DNA of 64,000 bases, from positions 1 through 64,000 of the forward strand of contig JAKUPL010000015.1 in the NCBI GenBank assembly GCA_022449455.1, written 5' to 3'. This document shows positions 16,081-23,824 of this stretch, piece by piece. Made by a program: the position numbers and the translations under genes. The DNA is from Alcanivorax sp. GTDB taxonomy: Bacteria; Pseudomonadota; Gammaproteobacteria; Pseudomonadales; Alcanivoracaceae. Position 1 is the first letter of the stretch. Each line of letters opens with the position of its first letter. The notes under the pieces were generated by a model that saw only the letters and a list, made by a program, of their open reading frames with translations, was not told where the DNA came from and searched no databases.

Positions 16081-16110
16081 AAAAAAAGGCCCGGTTAAAA
16101 ATGCCGGGCC
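16081..16110 (-). terminator. Rho-independent terminator of the leftward TctC/RidA/hydrolase operon
   Basis: On the minus strand a perfect 7-bp stem GGCCCGG / CCGGGCC with a 9-nt loop is followed by seven T. It starts 28 bp after the stop of the LigI-like gene. This is a textbook intrinsic terminator. Confidence 0.88.
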
Positions 16111-16138
16111 GAGGTTTGGGAGAGATTGAAACAGCGCG

Positions 16139-17014
16139 TCAGTCGTCGTAACCGAACAGTTTGGCCGGGTTGTCGACAAGAATTTTCTGCCGTTCGCCGG
16201 CGTCCGGCGCGTAGCGGTAAAGCAGTTCCAGCAGCTCGGCGTCGTTGGGCGGCGGTGATTTGGAAAGCGGGTGCGGCCAGTCGCTGGCCCACACCACCCG
16301 ATCCGGCGCCGCGTCGATGTAGGCACGGGCAATCGGCAGCACATCGTTCCAGGGATGACCCTGGGTGGAGATCTTTTCGCCCAGTGACAGCATCACCCAG
16401 AAGTTGCCCTTCTTGAGCAGCTCAATGGTTTTTTGCACGTTCGGATCGTCCACGCCCAGGTTGGCGTCGGCGCGGCCCAGGTGGTCGATCAGCACCGGGA
16501 TATCCAGGTTTTGGTACAGCTCCACGCTGCCCAGGATGCCGTCCTTTTCCGGCTGGATTTTCACGTACCAGCCGAGTTCCTTGAGCCGGTCGGCGGCACG
16601 CTGGAATTCCCGGGGCGACAGGCCCACGCCCAGTTCCTTGCGGAAGGTAAAGCGGGCGCCGCGCACACCGGCGTCGTGCAGTTCCTCGATGTAGCCGTCG
16701 TCGCGCTCCTTGAGCGCGATGGCGTTGGCGCAGCCCCGATAGTCCGGGCCGGCTTTTTTCAGCGCGTCCACCACCACGCTGTGGTCGGAGCCATAGGTGG
16801 TGGCCTGGACGATCACGCCACGCTCGATGCCCAGCGCACGGTGCATTTTCAACGCCGCGTCGATGGTGGCGGACGGCATCTTGAACGGTGCTTCCGGCCG
16901 CGGCGGATACACCGCCGGGTCGCCGAACACGTGGAACTGCGCGTCGCAGGTACGGGCCGGCGGCGCTTCCACCGGGGCCCGCGGGTCCGGGTTGAATGGG
17001 TAATACTCAGGCAT
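16139..17014 (-). CDS. Amidohydrolase-2 family hydrolase, LigI-like (2-pyrone-4,6-dicarboxylate lactonase type)
   Basis: 291 residues from the ATG at 17014, chosen because AGGAG lies 6 bp upstream; a second ATG at 17029 lacks such a site. The protein follows the LigI/COG3618 pattern: FHVFGDP near the N-terminus, ERGVIVQATTYGSD, GVRGARFTFRK, LIDHLGRAD, VVWASDWPHP and LVDNPAKLFG at the end. LigI has a D-x-H-x-H motif on strand 1; here it reads DAQFH, so the first histidine is glutamine. Metal-independent lactone hydrolysis is the family role closest in sequence. It is the last gene of the leftward operon with a RidA protein and a TctC binding protein. Exact substrate unknown. Confidence 0.75.
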   Translation of the reverse strand: MPEYYPFNPDPRAPVEAPPARTCDAQFHVFGDPAVYPPRPEAPFKMPSATIDAALKMHRALGIERGVIVQATTYGSDHSVVVDALKKAGPDYRGCANAIALKERDDGYIEELHDAGVRGARFTFRKELGVGLSPREFQRAADRLKELGWYVKIQPEKDGILGSVELYQNLDIPVLIDHLGRADANLGVDDPNVQKTIELLKKGNFWVMLSLGEKISTQGHPWNDVLPIARAYIDAAPDRVVWASDWPHPLSKSPPPNDAELLELLYRYAPDAGERQKILVDNPAKLFGYDD

Positions 17015-17071
17015 GGTGGCTCCTGCCATGGAAAATCAGAGGGCCGCGCGGGCGGCCCGTATCAAGGACTG

Positions 17072-17467
17072 TCAGCCCCGGGCGCCGGCGATCACCGCCA
17101 GCACGTCACACTGAATCAGGAATTTGGATTCCACCGGGTTCTGAATGGCATGCCGCGCCGGGCGGGAATCCGCATCGGGAAACATGCTCAGCCATTGCTC
17201 GTTGAGCACGTCGCGCTGGGAGCGGTCCTGCATCCAGACGGTCATCTTCAGGATGTCGTCGGTGCTGCCGCCGGCGGCCTCGACGATATTGCGCACGTGC
17301 TGGAACATGAACGCGCACTGCGCCTTCAGATCGGCGCCCAGTTCTCCGGTGGCCGGGTCGGTGCCGTTGATCACGCCGGTGGCCATCAGATCCCCGATCC
17401 GGCTGGCCGCCGGGATCGGGTTCTGGTGGGAGAAGCCGGCGCTGTGAACGCTCTGGCGTCGTGACAT
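17072..17467 (-). CDS. RidA-family protein (YjgF/YER057c/UK114)
   Basis: 131 residues. The RidA fold is recognised from GDLMATGVINGTDPATGEL, the central AQCAFMFQHVRNIVEAAGGS and the C-terminal arginine region RPARHAI that carries the family's catalytic-type Arg. AAGGA lies 8 bp before the ATG at 17467. In catabolic clusters such proteins hydrolyse enamine/imine intermediates or act as dedicated deaminases. Between a LigI-like hydrolase and a TTT binding protein it probably removes nitrogen or a reactive intermediate in the same pathway; this is inference from position. It is not close to the AmnD protein at 910-1356. Confidence 0.85.
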   Translation of the reverse strand: MSRRQSVHSAGFSHQNPIPAASRIGDLMATGVINGTDPATGELGADLKAQCAFMFQHVRNIVEAAGGSTDDILKMTVWMQDRSQRDVLNEQWLSMFPDADSRPARHAIQNPVESKFLIQCDVLAVIAGARG

Positions 17468-17496
17468 TGTTGCGGTCCTTCTGCGTTGAAAGCGGC

Positions 17497-18462
17497 TTAA
17501 CGGTGGATGTTGGCGCCGCGGATCAGGGTGCCCCAGCGGTCGTATTCCTTCTGCAGGAAGGACTGGAAGTCGGGCACGCTCATGGCGCGCGCGTCGGCGC
17601 CGGCGGTCTCGAACTTCTCCACCACCGCGGGATCGGCGAGGATTTTTTCCAGCGCCTGGTTCAGTTCGTTGACGATCTTGTCCGGGGTGCCGGCGGGGGC
17701 GAACAGGCCGGTGAAGGTCTCGGACACCGCGTCTTCGTAGCCCAGCTCTTTCAGGGTGGGCACGTCGGGCAGGGCATCCAGGCGCTCCGGAGAGGTCACC
17801 GCCAGGGCGGTCAGTTTGCCGCTGGTCACGTACTGCTTGGCCACGGTGAGCTGATCGAAGTTGAAGTCCACGCGGCCGCCCAGCAGGTCGGTGGTGGCCG
17901 GGGCATTGCCCTTGTAGTGCACGGTCAGCCACTCGGTTTTGAGCAGGCGCTGCATCATTTCGCTGATCAGATGGTTCTGGGTGCCGGCGCCGGGGGAGGC
18001 CATGGCCAGCTCACCGGGATGCTCCTGGGCGTACTTGAACAGTTGTTCGGCGCTGTCCATGCCCAGTTCCGGGTTGGCCTGCAGCACCAGCGGCACGAAC
18101 GAGATCGAGCCGATCGGCGCGAAATCGTCTTTCCAGTAGTAGTTGTCCTTGCGGAACAGCATGGGGCTGAACAGCACCGGGCCGTTGGGGGCCACGAACA
18201 GGGTGTAGCCGTCCGCGTCGGACTTGACCACGTAGGAGGCGGCGATCATGCCACCGGCGCCGGGGCGGTTCTCCACCACGAACGGCTGTCCGAATTCCTT
18301 TTCCAAGCCGTCGGCCACGATGCGCGCGGCCAGGTCCACGTTGCCGCCGGGCGGGTAGGGCACCACCAGGTGAACGGGTTTGGAGGGCCAGTTCGCGGCC
18401 TGAGCGCCCACGCCCAGGCAGAGCAGCATCAACAGAGTGGTCAAACGTTGGAATAAACGCAT
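17497..18462 (-). CDS. tctC: Tripartite tricarboxylate transporter substrate-binding protein (TctC/Bug family)
   Basis: 321 residues with a signal peptide (cleavage near AQAAN, residue 23). The mature start WPSKPVHLVVPYPPGGNVDLAARIV, the block VVENRPGAGGMIAASYV and the conserved FAPAGTPDKIVNELNQAL are diagnostic of Bug/TctC proteins, which bind carboxylates in the periplasm. AGGAAGGAG precedes the ATG. The membrane subunits TctB and TctA are encoded at 23377-25336 on the other arm of this divergent locus. It is the first gene of the leftward operon, directly beside the two operator-like repeats. Confidence 0.92.
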   Translation of the reverse strand: MRLFQRLTTLLMLLCLGVGAQAANWPSKPVHLVVPYPPGGNVDLAARIVADGLEKEFGQPFVVENRPGAGGMIAASYVVKSDADGYTLFVAPNGPVLFSPMLFRKDNYYWKDDFAPIGSISFVPLVLQANPELGMDSAEQLFKYAQEHPGELAMASPGAGTQNHLISEMMQRLLKTEWLTVHYKGNAPATTDLLGGRVDFNFDQLTVAKQYVTSGKLTALAVTSPERLDALPDVPTLKELGYEDAVSETFTGLFAPAGTPDKIVNELNQALEKILADPAVVEKFETAGADARAMSVPDFQSFLQKEYDRWGTLIRGANIHR

Positions 18463-18584
18463 GGTTTTTATTCTCCTTCCTGTGCTCGGCGTCCAAAGGC
18501 GGCGCCGGCTTCAAGTGGTTGTGCGGGTGAAGAGGTACTTTCCTGAATCCGGCGCCGGGGCGGCAACCGCTAAATCCCGCGAAG

Positions 18585-18599
18585 GTCCACATAATGGAC
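18585..18599. promoter_or_regulatory. Candidate IclR operator, left copy
   Basis: GTCCA-CATAA-TGGAC, a perfect 5-bp inverted repeat with a 5-bp AT-rich centre, 123 bp upstream of the tctC start. The same format recurs at 18691-18705. The 15-bp size and AT-rich centre resemble known IclR-family sites. The centres are 106 bp apart, close to ten helical turns, so looping is possible. Confidence 0.6.
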
Positions 18600-18690
18600 G
18601 CCGGCGTTCATCACCCGATGACTGTGCCACGCAGGATACTCGGAAATGCGCTTATACCGGCCCATGGCGAAGACCGGTTATGATTAAAAC

Positions 18691-18705
18691 GTCCATATGA
18701 TGGAC
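18691..18705. promoter_or_regulatory. Candidate IclR operator, right copy
   Basis: GTCCA-TATGA-TGGAC; with one more base pair on each side of the centre the dyad reads GTCCAT-ATG-ATGGAC. It lies 93 bp upstream of the flavin reductase start. The 336-bp gap 18463-18798 around both copies holds no gene and must contain the two divergent promoters. Confidence 0.6.
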
Positions 18706-18798
18706 ACTATGGTCAGCGCCGTGTTGATTCCCCACAGGCTCCCTCTTAGCTTTCCTGCTACCCCATCGAGCGGCCGGTCGACTGCCAGGAGAATAAAT

Positions 18799-19428
18799 AT
18801 GCAAATCGACACTGATTCCCTGTCGCCTCAGGAATGCTACCGCCTGATCAGCGGCATCGTGGTTCCCAGGCCGATTGCCTGGATCACCACCCAGTCTCCG
18901 GAGGGCGTGGTCAATCTGGCGCCTTTCAGTTGCTTTACCTTCGTATCCAACAGCCCGCTGATGGTGGGCATCAATATCGGCCGCAAGGCCGGTCGCGAGA
19001 AGGATACCGCCCGCAATATCCGTGCCCTGGACCAGTTCGTGGTCAACATCGCCGACTGGACCATGGTCGAGGACGTGCACGCCAGCGCCGTGGAATACGA
19101 CGCCCATGAAAGCGAGGTGGAAAATCTCGGCCTGACGGCGCTGCCCTCGGTGACGGTTACCCCGCCGCGTTTGGAGAAGGCGCCGATCAGCCTGGAGTGC
19201 AAGCTGCACAGCGTCACCGGTTACGGCAACACCGGCGCCGAGTTCTTCGTCGGCCAGGTCACCCGCATCCACGTCAGCGACCGCCTCTACGAGGACGGCC
19301 GCATCGACACCCGTGCCCTGCAACCGGTGTGCCGCATCGCCGGCGCCAACTACGCCACCCTGGGCGAGATCCGCCAGCTTAAACCCGTGGCGCAGACGCC
19401 CAAGAGCATCATCGAGCCGGGATCATGA
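18799..19428 (+). CDS. Flavin reductase-like FMN-binding protein
   Basis: 209 residues. The split-barrel flavin reductase-like domain is seen in SGIVVPRPIAWITTQSPEG, NLAPFSCFTFVSNSPLM and RNIRALDQFVVNI. The start at 18799 has CAGGAG 8 bp upstream; the frame is open further upstream but that would translate through the operator region. Members supply FMNH2/FADH2 to two-component monooxygenases or act as flavoenzymes themselves. No oxygenase gene is present in this locus, which leaves its partner open. The stop overlaps the next gene by 4 bp (ATGA), making this the leader gene of the rightward operon. Confidence 0.85.
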   Translation: MQIDTDSLSPQECYRLISGIVVPRPIAWITTQSPEGVVNLAPFSCFTFVSNSPLMVGINIGRKAGREKDTARNIRALDQFVVNIADWTMVEDVHASAVEYDAHESEVENLGLTALPSVTVTPPRLEKAPISLECKLHSVTGYGNTGAEFFVGQVTRIHVSDRLYEDGRIDTRALQPVCRIAGANYATLGEIRQLKPVAQTPKSIIEPGS

Positions 19429-20273
19429 GACGCGACGACGGCCTGCCACCGGACACCGACGTGGTGGAACCGCCCCGTGCGGAGGCCGGCGAGGGCGGCA
19501 AGACCCTGGGCGCGCGCAGCATCCGGCGGGCGGTGGCGATCCTGCGTATTCTCGCCACCGGCCAGGAGCACGGTGTGCGGATCACCGACATCGTCCACCA
19601 GACCGGCCTCAACCGGCCCACGGTGCACCGCATTCTGCGCGTGCTGATCGAGGAAGAGGCGGTGGAGCAGGATCCCAACACCCGCCGCTACATGGTCGGG
19701 CCGGAAGTGTCCCTGCTGGGCCTGTCCCGGGCCGCCCGGGTGCCGGTGAAATCGGTGGCCGAACCCTACCTGCGGCACATTGCCGAGCAGTGTGGCGACA
19801 GCGTGTTCCTGACCATCCGGAGCGGCTTCGATTCCATCTGCGTGGACCGCAAGACCGGCAATTACCCGGTCAAGGTGCTGTCCATCGAGGTGGGCGCGCG
19901 CCGGCCGCTGGGTGTCAGCGTGTCCGGTCTGGTGCTGCTGGCCTTCGCCGAGCCGGATGACAGCGAGGAAGTGCTGCTGGGCAATGAGCAACGCCTGGTG
20001 AGCCATAGCCTGAAGCTGGACGAAGTGCGCCGCCGTATTACTGAAACCCGTTCCCTGGGCTACGCCTACAGCGAGGTGGGCGTGGTGCCCGGCACCCGCG
20101 CGCTGGCGCTGCCGGTGTTCGACGCCGACCAGCAGCTGGTGGCGTCGGTGGCGGTGTCGGCCATGGCCGACCGCCTGAGCCCGGAGCGCCTGGCCATTCT
20201 GGTCCCGCTGATTCGTCGCCAGACCGAACTGATTGCCCAGCGGCTCAGTGAAATTCATACCCGCCGCCGTTAA
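19425..20273 (+). CDS. IclR-family transcriptional regulator of the hpa/TTT locus
   Basis: 282 residues. After a 25-residue leader, a winged helix-turn-helix (about 28-85; GVRITDIVHQTGLNRPTVHR) and an IclR effector domain (about 100-275) are present. It is co-transcribed within the operon (ATGA overlap with the gene before, 17 bp before hpaG1), so autoregulation is likely. The two GTCCA-N5-TGGAC repeats in the divergent promoter region are the best candidates for its binding sites. The effector is probably the imported dicarboxylate or a pathway intermediate (inference). Confidence 0.9.
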   Translation: MRRDDGLPPDTDVVEPPRAEAGEGGKTLGARSIRRAVAILRILATGQEHGVRITDIVHQTGLNRPTVHRILRVLIEEEAVEQDPNTRRYMVGPEVSLLGLSRAARVPVKSVAEPYLRHIAEQCGDSVFLTIRSGFDSICVDRKTGNYPVKVLSIEVGARRPLGVSVSGLVLLAFAEPDDSEEVLLGNEQRLVSHSLKLDEVRRRITETRSLGYAYSEVGVVPGTRALALPVFDADQQLVASVAVSAMADRLSPERLAILVPLIRRQTELIAQRLSEIHTRRR

Positions 20274-20290
20274 CGACTTCAGGAGAAACC

Positions 20291-20977
20291 ATGACATCCG
20301 TGACCCTGCGCCCCGGAGGGCGCTTGCTGAGCGGCGCCGTTTACGGCTGCCTGCTCAACGTGCAGGACGAACTGGACCGGCTCGGTGACGCCATCAATGA
20401 GGCGCCCTACAACGGCGCGCCCACCGGCCCGGTGATGTACGTAAAAACCCCGAACACCCAGGTGGCCGATGGCACCCCGGTGGTGTTGCCCGCCGACGTG
20501 GACCAGGTGCGCGTCGGGGCCACCCTGGGCGTGGTGATCAAGGACACCCTGACCCGCGCCAGCGCCGATCAGGCCCGCGCCGCCATCGCCGGCTATACGC
20601 TGGTCAACGACCTCACCGTGCCCCACGACAGCCTGTTCCGGCAGCCGCTCAAGCAGAAGTGCCGGGACGGTTTCTGCCCGATCGGCCCGTGCCTGGTGGA
20701 CGCCGCCGACCTGCCGGACCCGGACGGTCTTACCGTGCGTGCCCTGGTCAATGGTGAATGCCGTCAGCAATGGAGCCTGGCCGAACTGGTGCGCCCGGTG
20801 GCCACGCTGCTGGCCGACATCTCCGATTTCACCAGCCTTTATCCCGGCGATCTGATCCTGGTGGGCATGTCCCCGGACGCGCCGCTGGCCGGCGCCGGTG
20901 ACACCGTGGCGGTGGAAATCGACGGTTTGGGTCGTCTTGAGAATCCGCTGATCAGCGAAGGGGAGAGCGCCCGATGA
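20291..20977 (+). CDS. hpaG1: HpaG N-terminal-type decarboxylase/isomerase subunit
   Basis: 228 residues of the fumarylacetoacetase C-terminal fold. It corresponds to the N-terminal half of the E. coli HpaG fusion: the block KCRDGFCPIG is shared, as are AGYTLVNDLTVP and YPGDLILVG. In the homoprotocatechuate pathway HpaG decarboxylates 5-oxopent-3-ene-1,2,5-tricarboxylate and isomerises the product. Here the two halves are separate genes overlapping by 4 bp. CAGGAG precedes the ATG. This half has lost some of the metal-ligand glutamates typical of FAH enzymes (ATLGVVI instead of E-x-E), as in other N-terminal halves. Confidence 0.85.
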   Translation: MTSVTLRPGGRLLSGAVYGCLLNVQDELDRLGDAINEAPYNGAPTGPVMYVKTPNTQVADGTPVVLPADVDQVRVGATLGVVIKDTLTRASADQARAAIAGYTLVNDLTVPHDSLFRQPLKQKCRDGFCPIGPCLVDAADLPDPDGLTVRALVNGECRQQWSLAELVRPVATLLADISDFTSLYPGDLILVGMSPDAPLAGAGDTVAVEIDGLGRLENPLISEGESAR

Positions 20978-21720
20978 AACAAGCACGTATCGCCTTCGAG
21001 GGTCGCGTTCAGCAGGCCTGGGAAGACAACGGCAAGGTGCGGCTGGCGGACGGCCGCCGCCTGGACGAAAGCGAAGTGACCTGGCTGCCGCCGGTGACCC
21101 CGGGCACGATTCTGGCTCTGGGGCTGAACTACGCCGACCACGCCGCCGAGATCGCCTCCCAGGCGCCGGAAGAACCGATGGTGTTCCTCAAGGGCGCCAA
21201 CACCCTGGTGGGCCACCGCGCCTTCACGCCGCGCCCCACCGACGCCACCAACATGCACTATGAGTGCGAGCTGGCCATCGTCATCGGCAAGCCGGCGCGC
21301 AACGTGGCCAAGGCGGATGCCTACGACTACATCGCCGGCTACACCGTGGCCAACGATTACGCCGTGCGCAATTACCTGGAAGGCTTCTACCGGCCCAACT
21401 TCCGCATCAAGAGCCGCGACAACTGCACGCCCATCGGCCCCTGGCTGGTGGACGCGGCGGACATCGCCGACCCGATGAACCTGCGGCTGACCACCCGCGT
21501 CAACGGCGAGACCACCCAGGAAGGGTCCACCAAGGACATGATTTTCGACGTGCCCTTCCTGATCGAATATTTCAGCGCCTTCATGACCCTGCAGCCGGGT
21601 GACGTGATCCTCACCGGCACCCCCAAGGGCACCGTCAACGTGATGCCCGGTGACGAGGTGGTCACCGAAATCGAAGGCGTGGGCGCGCTGCACAACACCA
21701 TTATCGAGAGGAAGGCCTGA
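20974..21720 (+). CDS. hpaG2: HpaG C-terminal-type isomerase/decarboxylase
   Basis: 248 residues. Strong similarity to the C-terminal half of Hpa[31 protein letters not shown] with the E-x-E metal ligands, [32 protein letters not shown] and the end [12 protein letters not shown]. It would catalyse decarboxylation/isomerisation to 2-oxohept-3-enedioate together with hpaG1. ATGA overlap upstream and a 1-bp TGATG overlap downstream indicate translational coupling of hpaG1-hpaG2-hpaH. Confidence 0.9.
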   Translation: MKQARIAFEGRVQQAWEDNGKVRLADGRRLDESEVTWLPPVTPGTILALGLNYADHAAEIASQAPEEPMVFLKGANTLVGHRAFTPRPTDATNMHYECELAIVIGKPARNVAKADAYDYIAGYTVANDYAVRNYLEGFYRPNFRIKSRDNCTPIGPWLVDAADIADPMNLRLTTRVNGETTQEGSTKDMIFDVPFLIEYFSAFMTLQPGDVILTGTPKGTVNVMPGDEVVTEIEGVGALHNTIIERKA

Positions 21721-22523
21721 TGCTGGATGATGCCGCTATTCGTGACGCGGCGGAGCGGCTCGACCGCGCCGAACGCGAACGTACCCAGATCGACCATCTG
21801 ACCCTGCAGTACCCGGACATCGGCTTCCCCGAGGCCTACGCCATCCAGCGCCAGTGGGTGGACATGAAGGTGGCCCGTGGCCGCCGGGTGATGGGCCACA
21901 AGATTGGCCTCACGTCCCGGGCCATGCAGATGTCCGCGCGCATCGATGAGCCGGACTATGGTGTGCTGCTCGACGACATGTTCTTCGAGGACAACGCCGA
22001 GATCGAAGTGGACCGCTTTATCGTGCCGCGTCTGGAAGTGGAGCTGGCGTTCGTTCTGAAAGAGGACCTCAGTGGCCCGGATTGCACCGTGCTGGACGTG
22101 ATGCGCGCCACCGAATACGTGATCCCGGCACTGGAGATCATCGACGCCCGGGTGCGTCAGGTGGACCCGGCCAGCGGCGCGCCGCGCAAGGTGTTCGACA
22201 CCATTTCCGACAACGCCGCCAACGCCGGCGTGGTGCTGGGCGGGCGCACCATCCGCCCGTTCGACATCGACCTGCGCTGGAGCGCGGCGGTGTGCAGCCG
22301 CAACGGCCTGGTGGAAGAAACCGGCGTGGCCGCCGGGGTGCTCGGCCATCCCGCCAAGGGCATCGCCTGGCTGGCCAACAAGCTGGCCCCCCACGGTGTC
22401 ACCCTGAAAGCCGGCGAGATCGTGCTGGCCGGTTCCTTCACCCGTCCGGTGGCGGCGTCCGCCGGCGATACCTTCCACGTGGACTACGGCCCGCTCGGCG
22501 CGCTGGGTCTGCGCTTCGTCTGA
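21720..22523 (+). CDS. hpaH: 2-oxohept-3-ene-1,7-dioate hydratase
   Basis: 267 residues, closely following HpaH along its length: [47 protein letters not shown] (metal E-x-E), [20 protein letters not shown] and [13 protein letters not shown]. The enzyme hydrates 2-oxohept-3-enedioate to 4-hydroxy-2-oxoheptanedioate, the substrate of the aldolase encoded next. It is distinct from the related decarboxylase at 110-913, which shares the fold but not these blocks. Confidence 0.92.
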   Translation: MLDDAAIRDAAERLDRAERERTQIDHLTLQYPDIGFPEAYAIQRQWVDMKVARGRRVMGHKIGLTSRAMQMSARIDEPDYGVLLDDMFFEDNAEIEVDRFIVPRLEVELAFVLKEDLSGPDCTVLDVMRATEYVIPALEIIDARVRQVDPASGAPRKVFDTISDNAANAGVVLGGRTIRPFDIDLRWSAAVCSRNGLVEETGVAAGVLGHPAKGIAWLANKLAPHGVTLKAGEIVLAGSFTRPVAASAGDTFHVDYGPLGALGLRFV

Positions 22524-22534
22524 CAGGAGGCGTC

Positions 22535-23332
22535 ATGGATCTTCCGGTCAATACCTTCAAACAGGCGCTGCTCGAAGGCCGCACCCAGATCGGTCTGTGG
22601 TGCGCCCTGGCCGATGCCTACGGCACCGAGATCGGCGCCGCCGCCGGTTTCGACTGGCTGCTGATCGACGGTGAACACGGCCCCAACGATGTGCGTTCGA
22701 TCCTGGCGCAACTGCAGGCGGTGGCGCCGTACCCGACCCACCCGGTGGTGCGCCCGGTGAACGGTGACGCGGACACTCTGAAACCGCTGCTGGACGCCGG
22801 CGTGCAAACCCTGCTGGTGCCGATGGTGGAAAGCGCCGATCAGGCGCGGGCCATCGTCGAGGCCACCCGCTACCCGCCCCACGGGCGCCGGGGCGTGGGC
22901 GCCGGCCTGGCGCGGGCGTCGCGCTGGGGCCGGGTGCCGGATTACGTGCACCACTGCCACGAACAACTGTGCGTGCTGCTGCAGGTGGAAAGCCGTGCCG
23001 GCCTGGACAACCTGGATGAAATCGCCGCCGTGGACGGTGTCGACGGCGTGTTCATCGGCGCCGCCGATCTGGGCGCCGACCTGGGTTATCTGGGCCAGCC
23101 GGGCCACCCGCAGGTGAACGCGGCGGTGCTGGACGCCTTCCGGCGCATTCAGGCAGCGGGCAAGCCCGCCGGGGCGCTGACCGTTAACGAGGACCTGGCC
23201 CGCGAGCATCTCGATGCCGGCTGCCGGTTTCTCGCCGTGGGCGCCGACGCCGCTCTGCTGGCCCGCGCCACGGACGCGCTGTCGCGCCGCTTCAAGGACC
23301 ATTTGTCGCCGTCCCAGGCCGGCGGTTACTGA
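22535..23332 (+). CDS. hpaI: 4-hydroxy-2-oxoheptanedioate aldolase
   Basis: 265 residues, class II pyruvate aldolase of the HpcH/HpaI family. The blocks [43 protein letters not shown] and [16 protein letters not shown] contain the catalytic His/Arg and the Glu/Asp metal ligands. The product pair is pyruvate and succinate semialdehyde. CAGGAGG lies directly after the hpaH stop, 5 bp before the ATG. Strong overall similarity to E. coli HpaI. Confidence 0.92.
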   Translation: MDLPVNTFKQALLEGRTQIGLWCALADAYGTEIGAAAGFDWLLIDGEHGPNDVRSILAQLQAVAPYPTHPVVRPVNGDADTLKPLLDAGVQTLLVPMVESADQARAIVEATRYPPHGRRGVGAGLARASRWGRVPDYVHHCHEQLCVLLQVESRAGLDNLDEIAAVDGVDGVFIGAADLGADLGYLGQPGHPQVNAAVLDAFRRIQAAGKPAGALTVNEDLAREHLDAGCRFLAVGADAALLARATDALSRRFKDHLSPSQAGGY

Positions 23333-23376
23333 CTCTATTCTCACAACGCGCGTTGCGCCTCGGAGGAGAATAATAA

Positions 23377-23820
23377 ATGGCACGTTCCATTAACTGGTTG
23401 CAGGTGGGCGCGGCGCTGCTGCTCGGCCTGCTTGGTCTCTACGTGATTGTCCAGGGTAGCGGCTACGACATCGGGTCGTTGCGCCGCATGGGCCCCGGCT
23501 TCTTCCCGGTCATGATCGGCTCGGTACTGGTGCTGTTCGCCGTGCTGCTGGTACTGGAAGTGTGGCATTCGGAGAAAGAGAAGGATTTCTGGATTCCGCG
23601 GCCCATTCTCACCATCACCGCCGGCTTCGTGGCCTTCGCCGCGTTGCTGGAACGGGCCGGGCTGGTGCCCGCCACGGTGGCGCTGGTGCTGCTGGTGTCG
23701 CTGGCGGAAAAACCGGTGCGGCCGGTGGCGGCGGTGGCCACCGCGGTGGGCCTGAGCGTGCTCGGCGTCCTGGTATTCATTTACGGCTTCGGCATTCCGG
23801 TGTCGGCGTTCGAGTGGTGA
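23377..23820 (+). CDS. tctB: Tripartite tricarboxylate transporter small membrane subunit (TctB)
   Basis: 147 residues with four membrane helices (about 8-27, 40-60, 78-98, 105-140). The segment RRMGPGFFPVMIGSVL between helices 1 and 2 is characteristic of TctB. CGGAGGAGAAT precedes the ATG. It forms the integral membrane unit with TctA, encoded 4 bp downstream; the binding protein TctC is on the opposite arm of the locus. Confidence 0.9.
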   Translation: MARSINWLQVGAALLLGLLGLYVIVQGSGYDIGSLRRMGPGFFPVMIGSVLVLFAVLLVLEVWHSEKEKDFWIPRPILTITAGFVAFAALLERAGLVPATVALVLLVSLAEKPVRPVAAVATAVGLSVLGVLVFIYGFGIPVSAFEW

Positions 23821-23824
23821 TCTG

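Noticed and set aside
18697-18798. Longer N-terminus for the flavin reductase starting at 18697
   Set aside because: It would run through the right-hand operator dyad and adds residues without family similarity; the ATG at 18799 has a good ribosome site.
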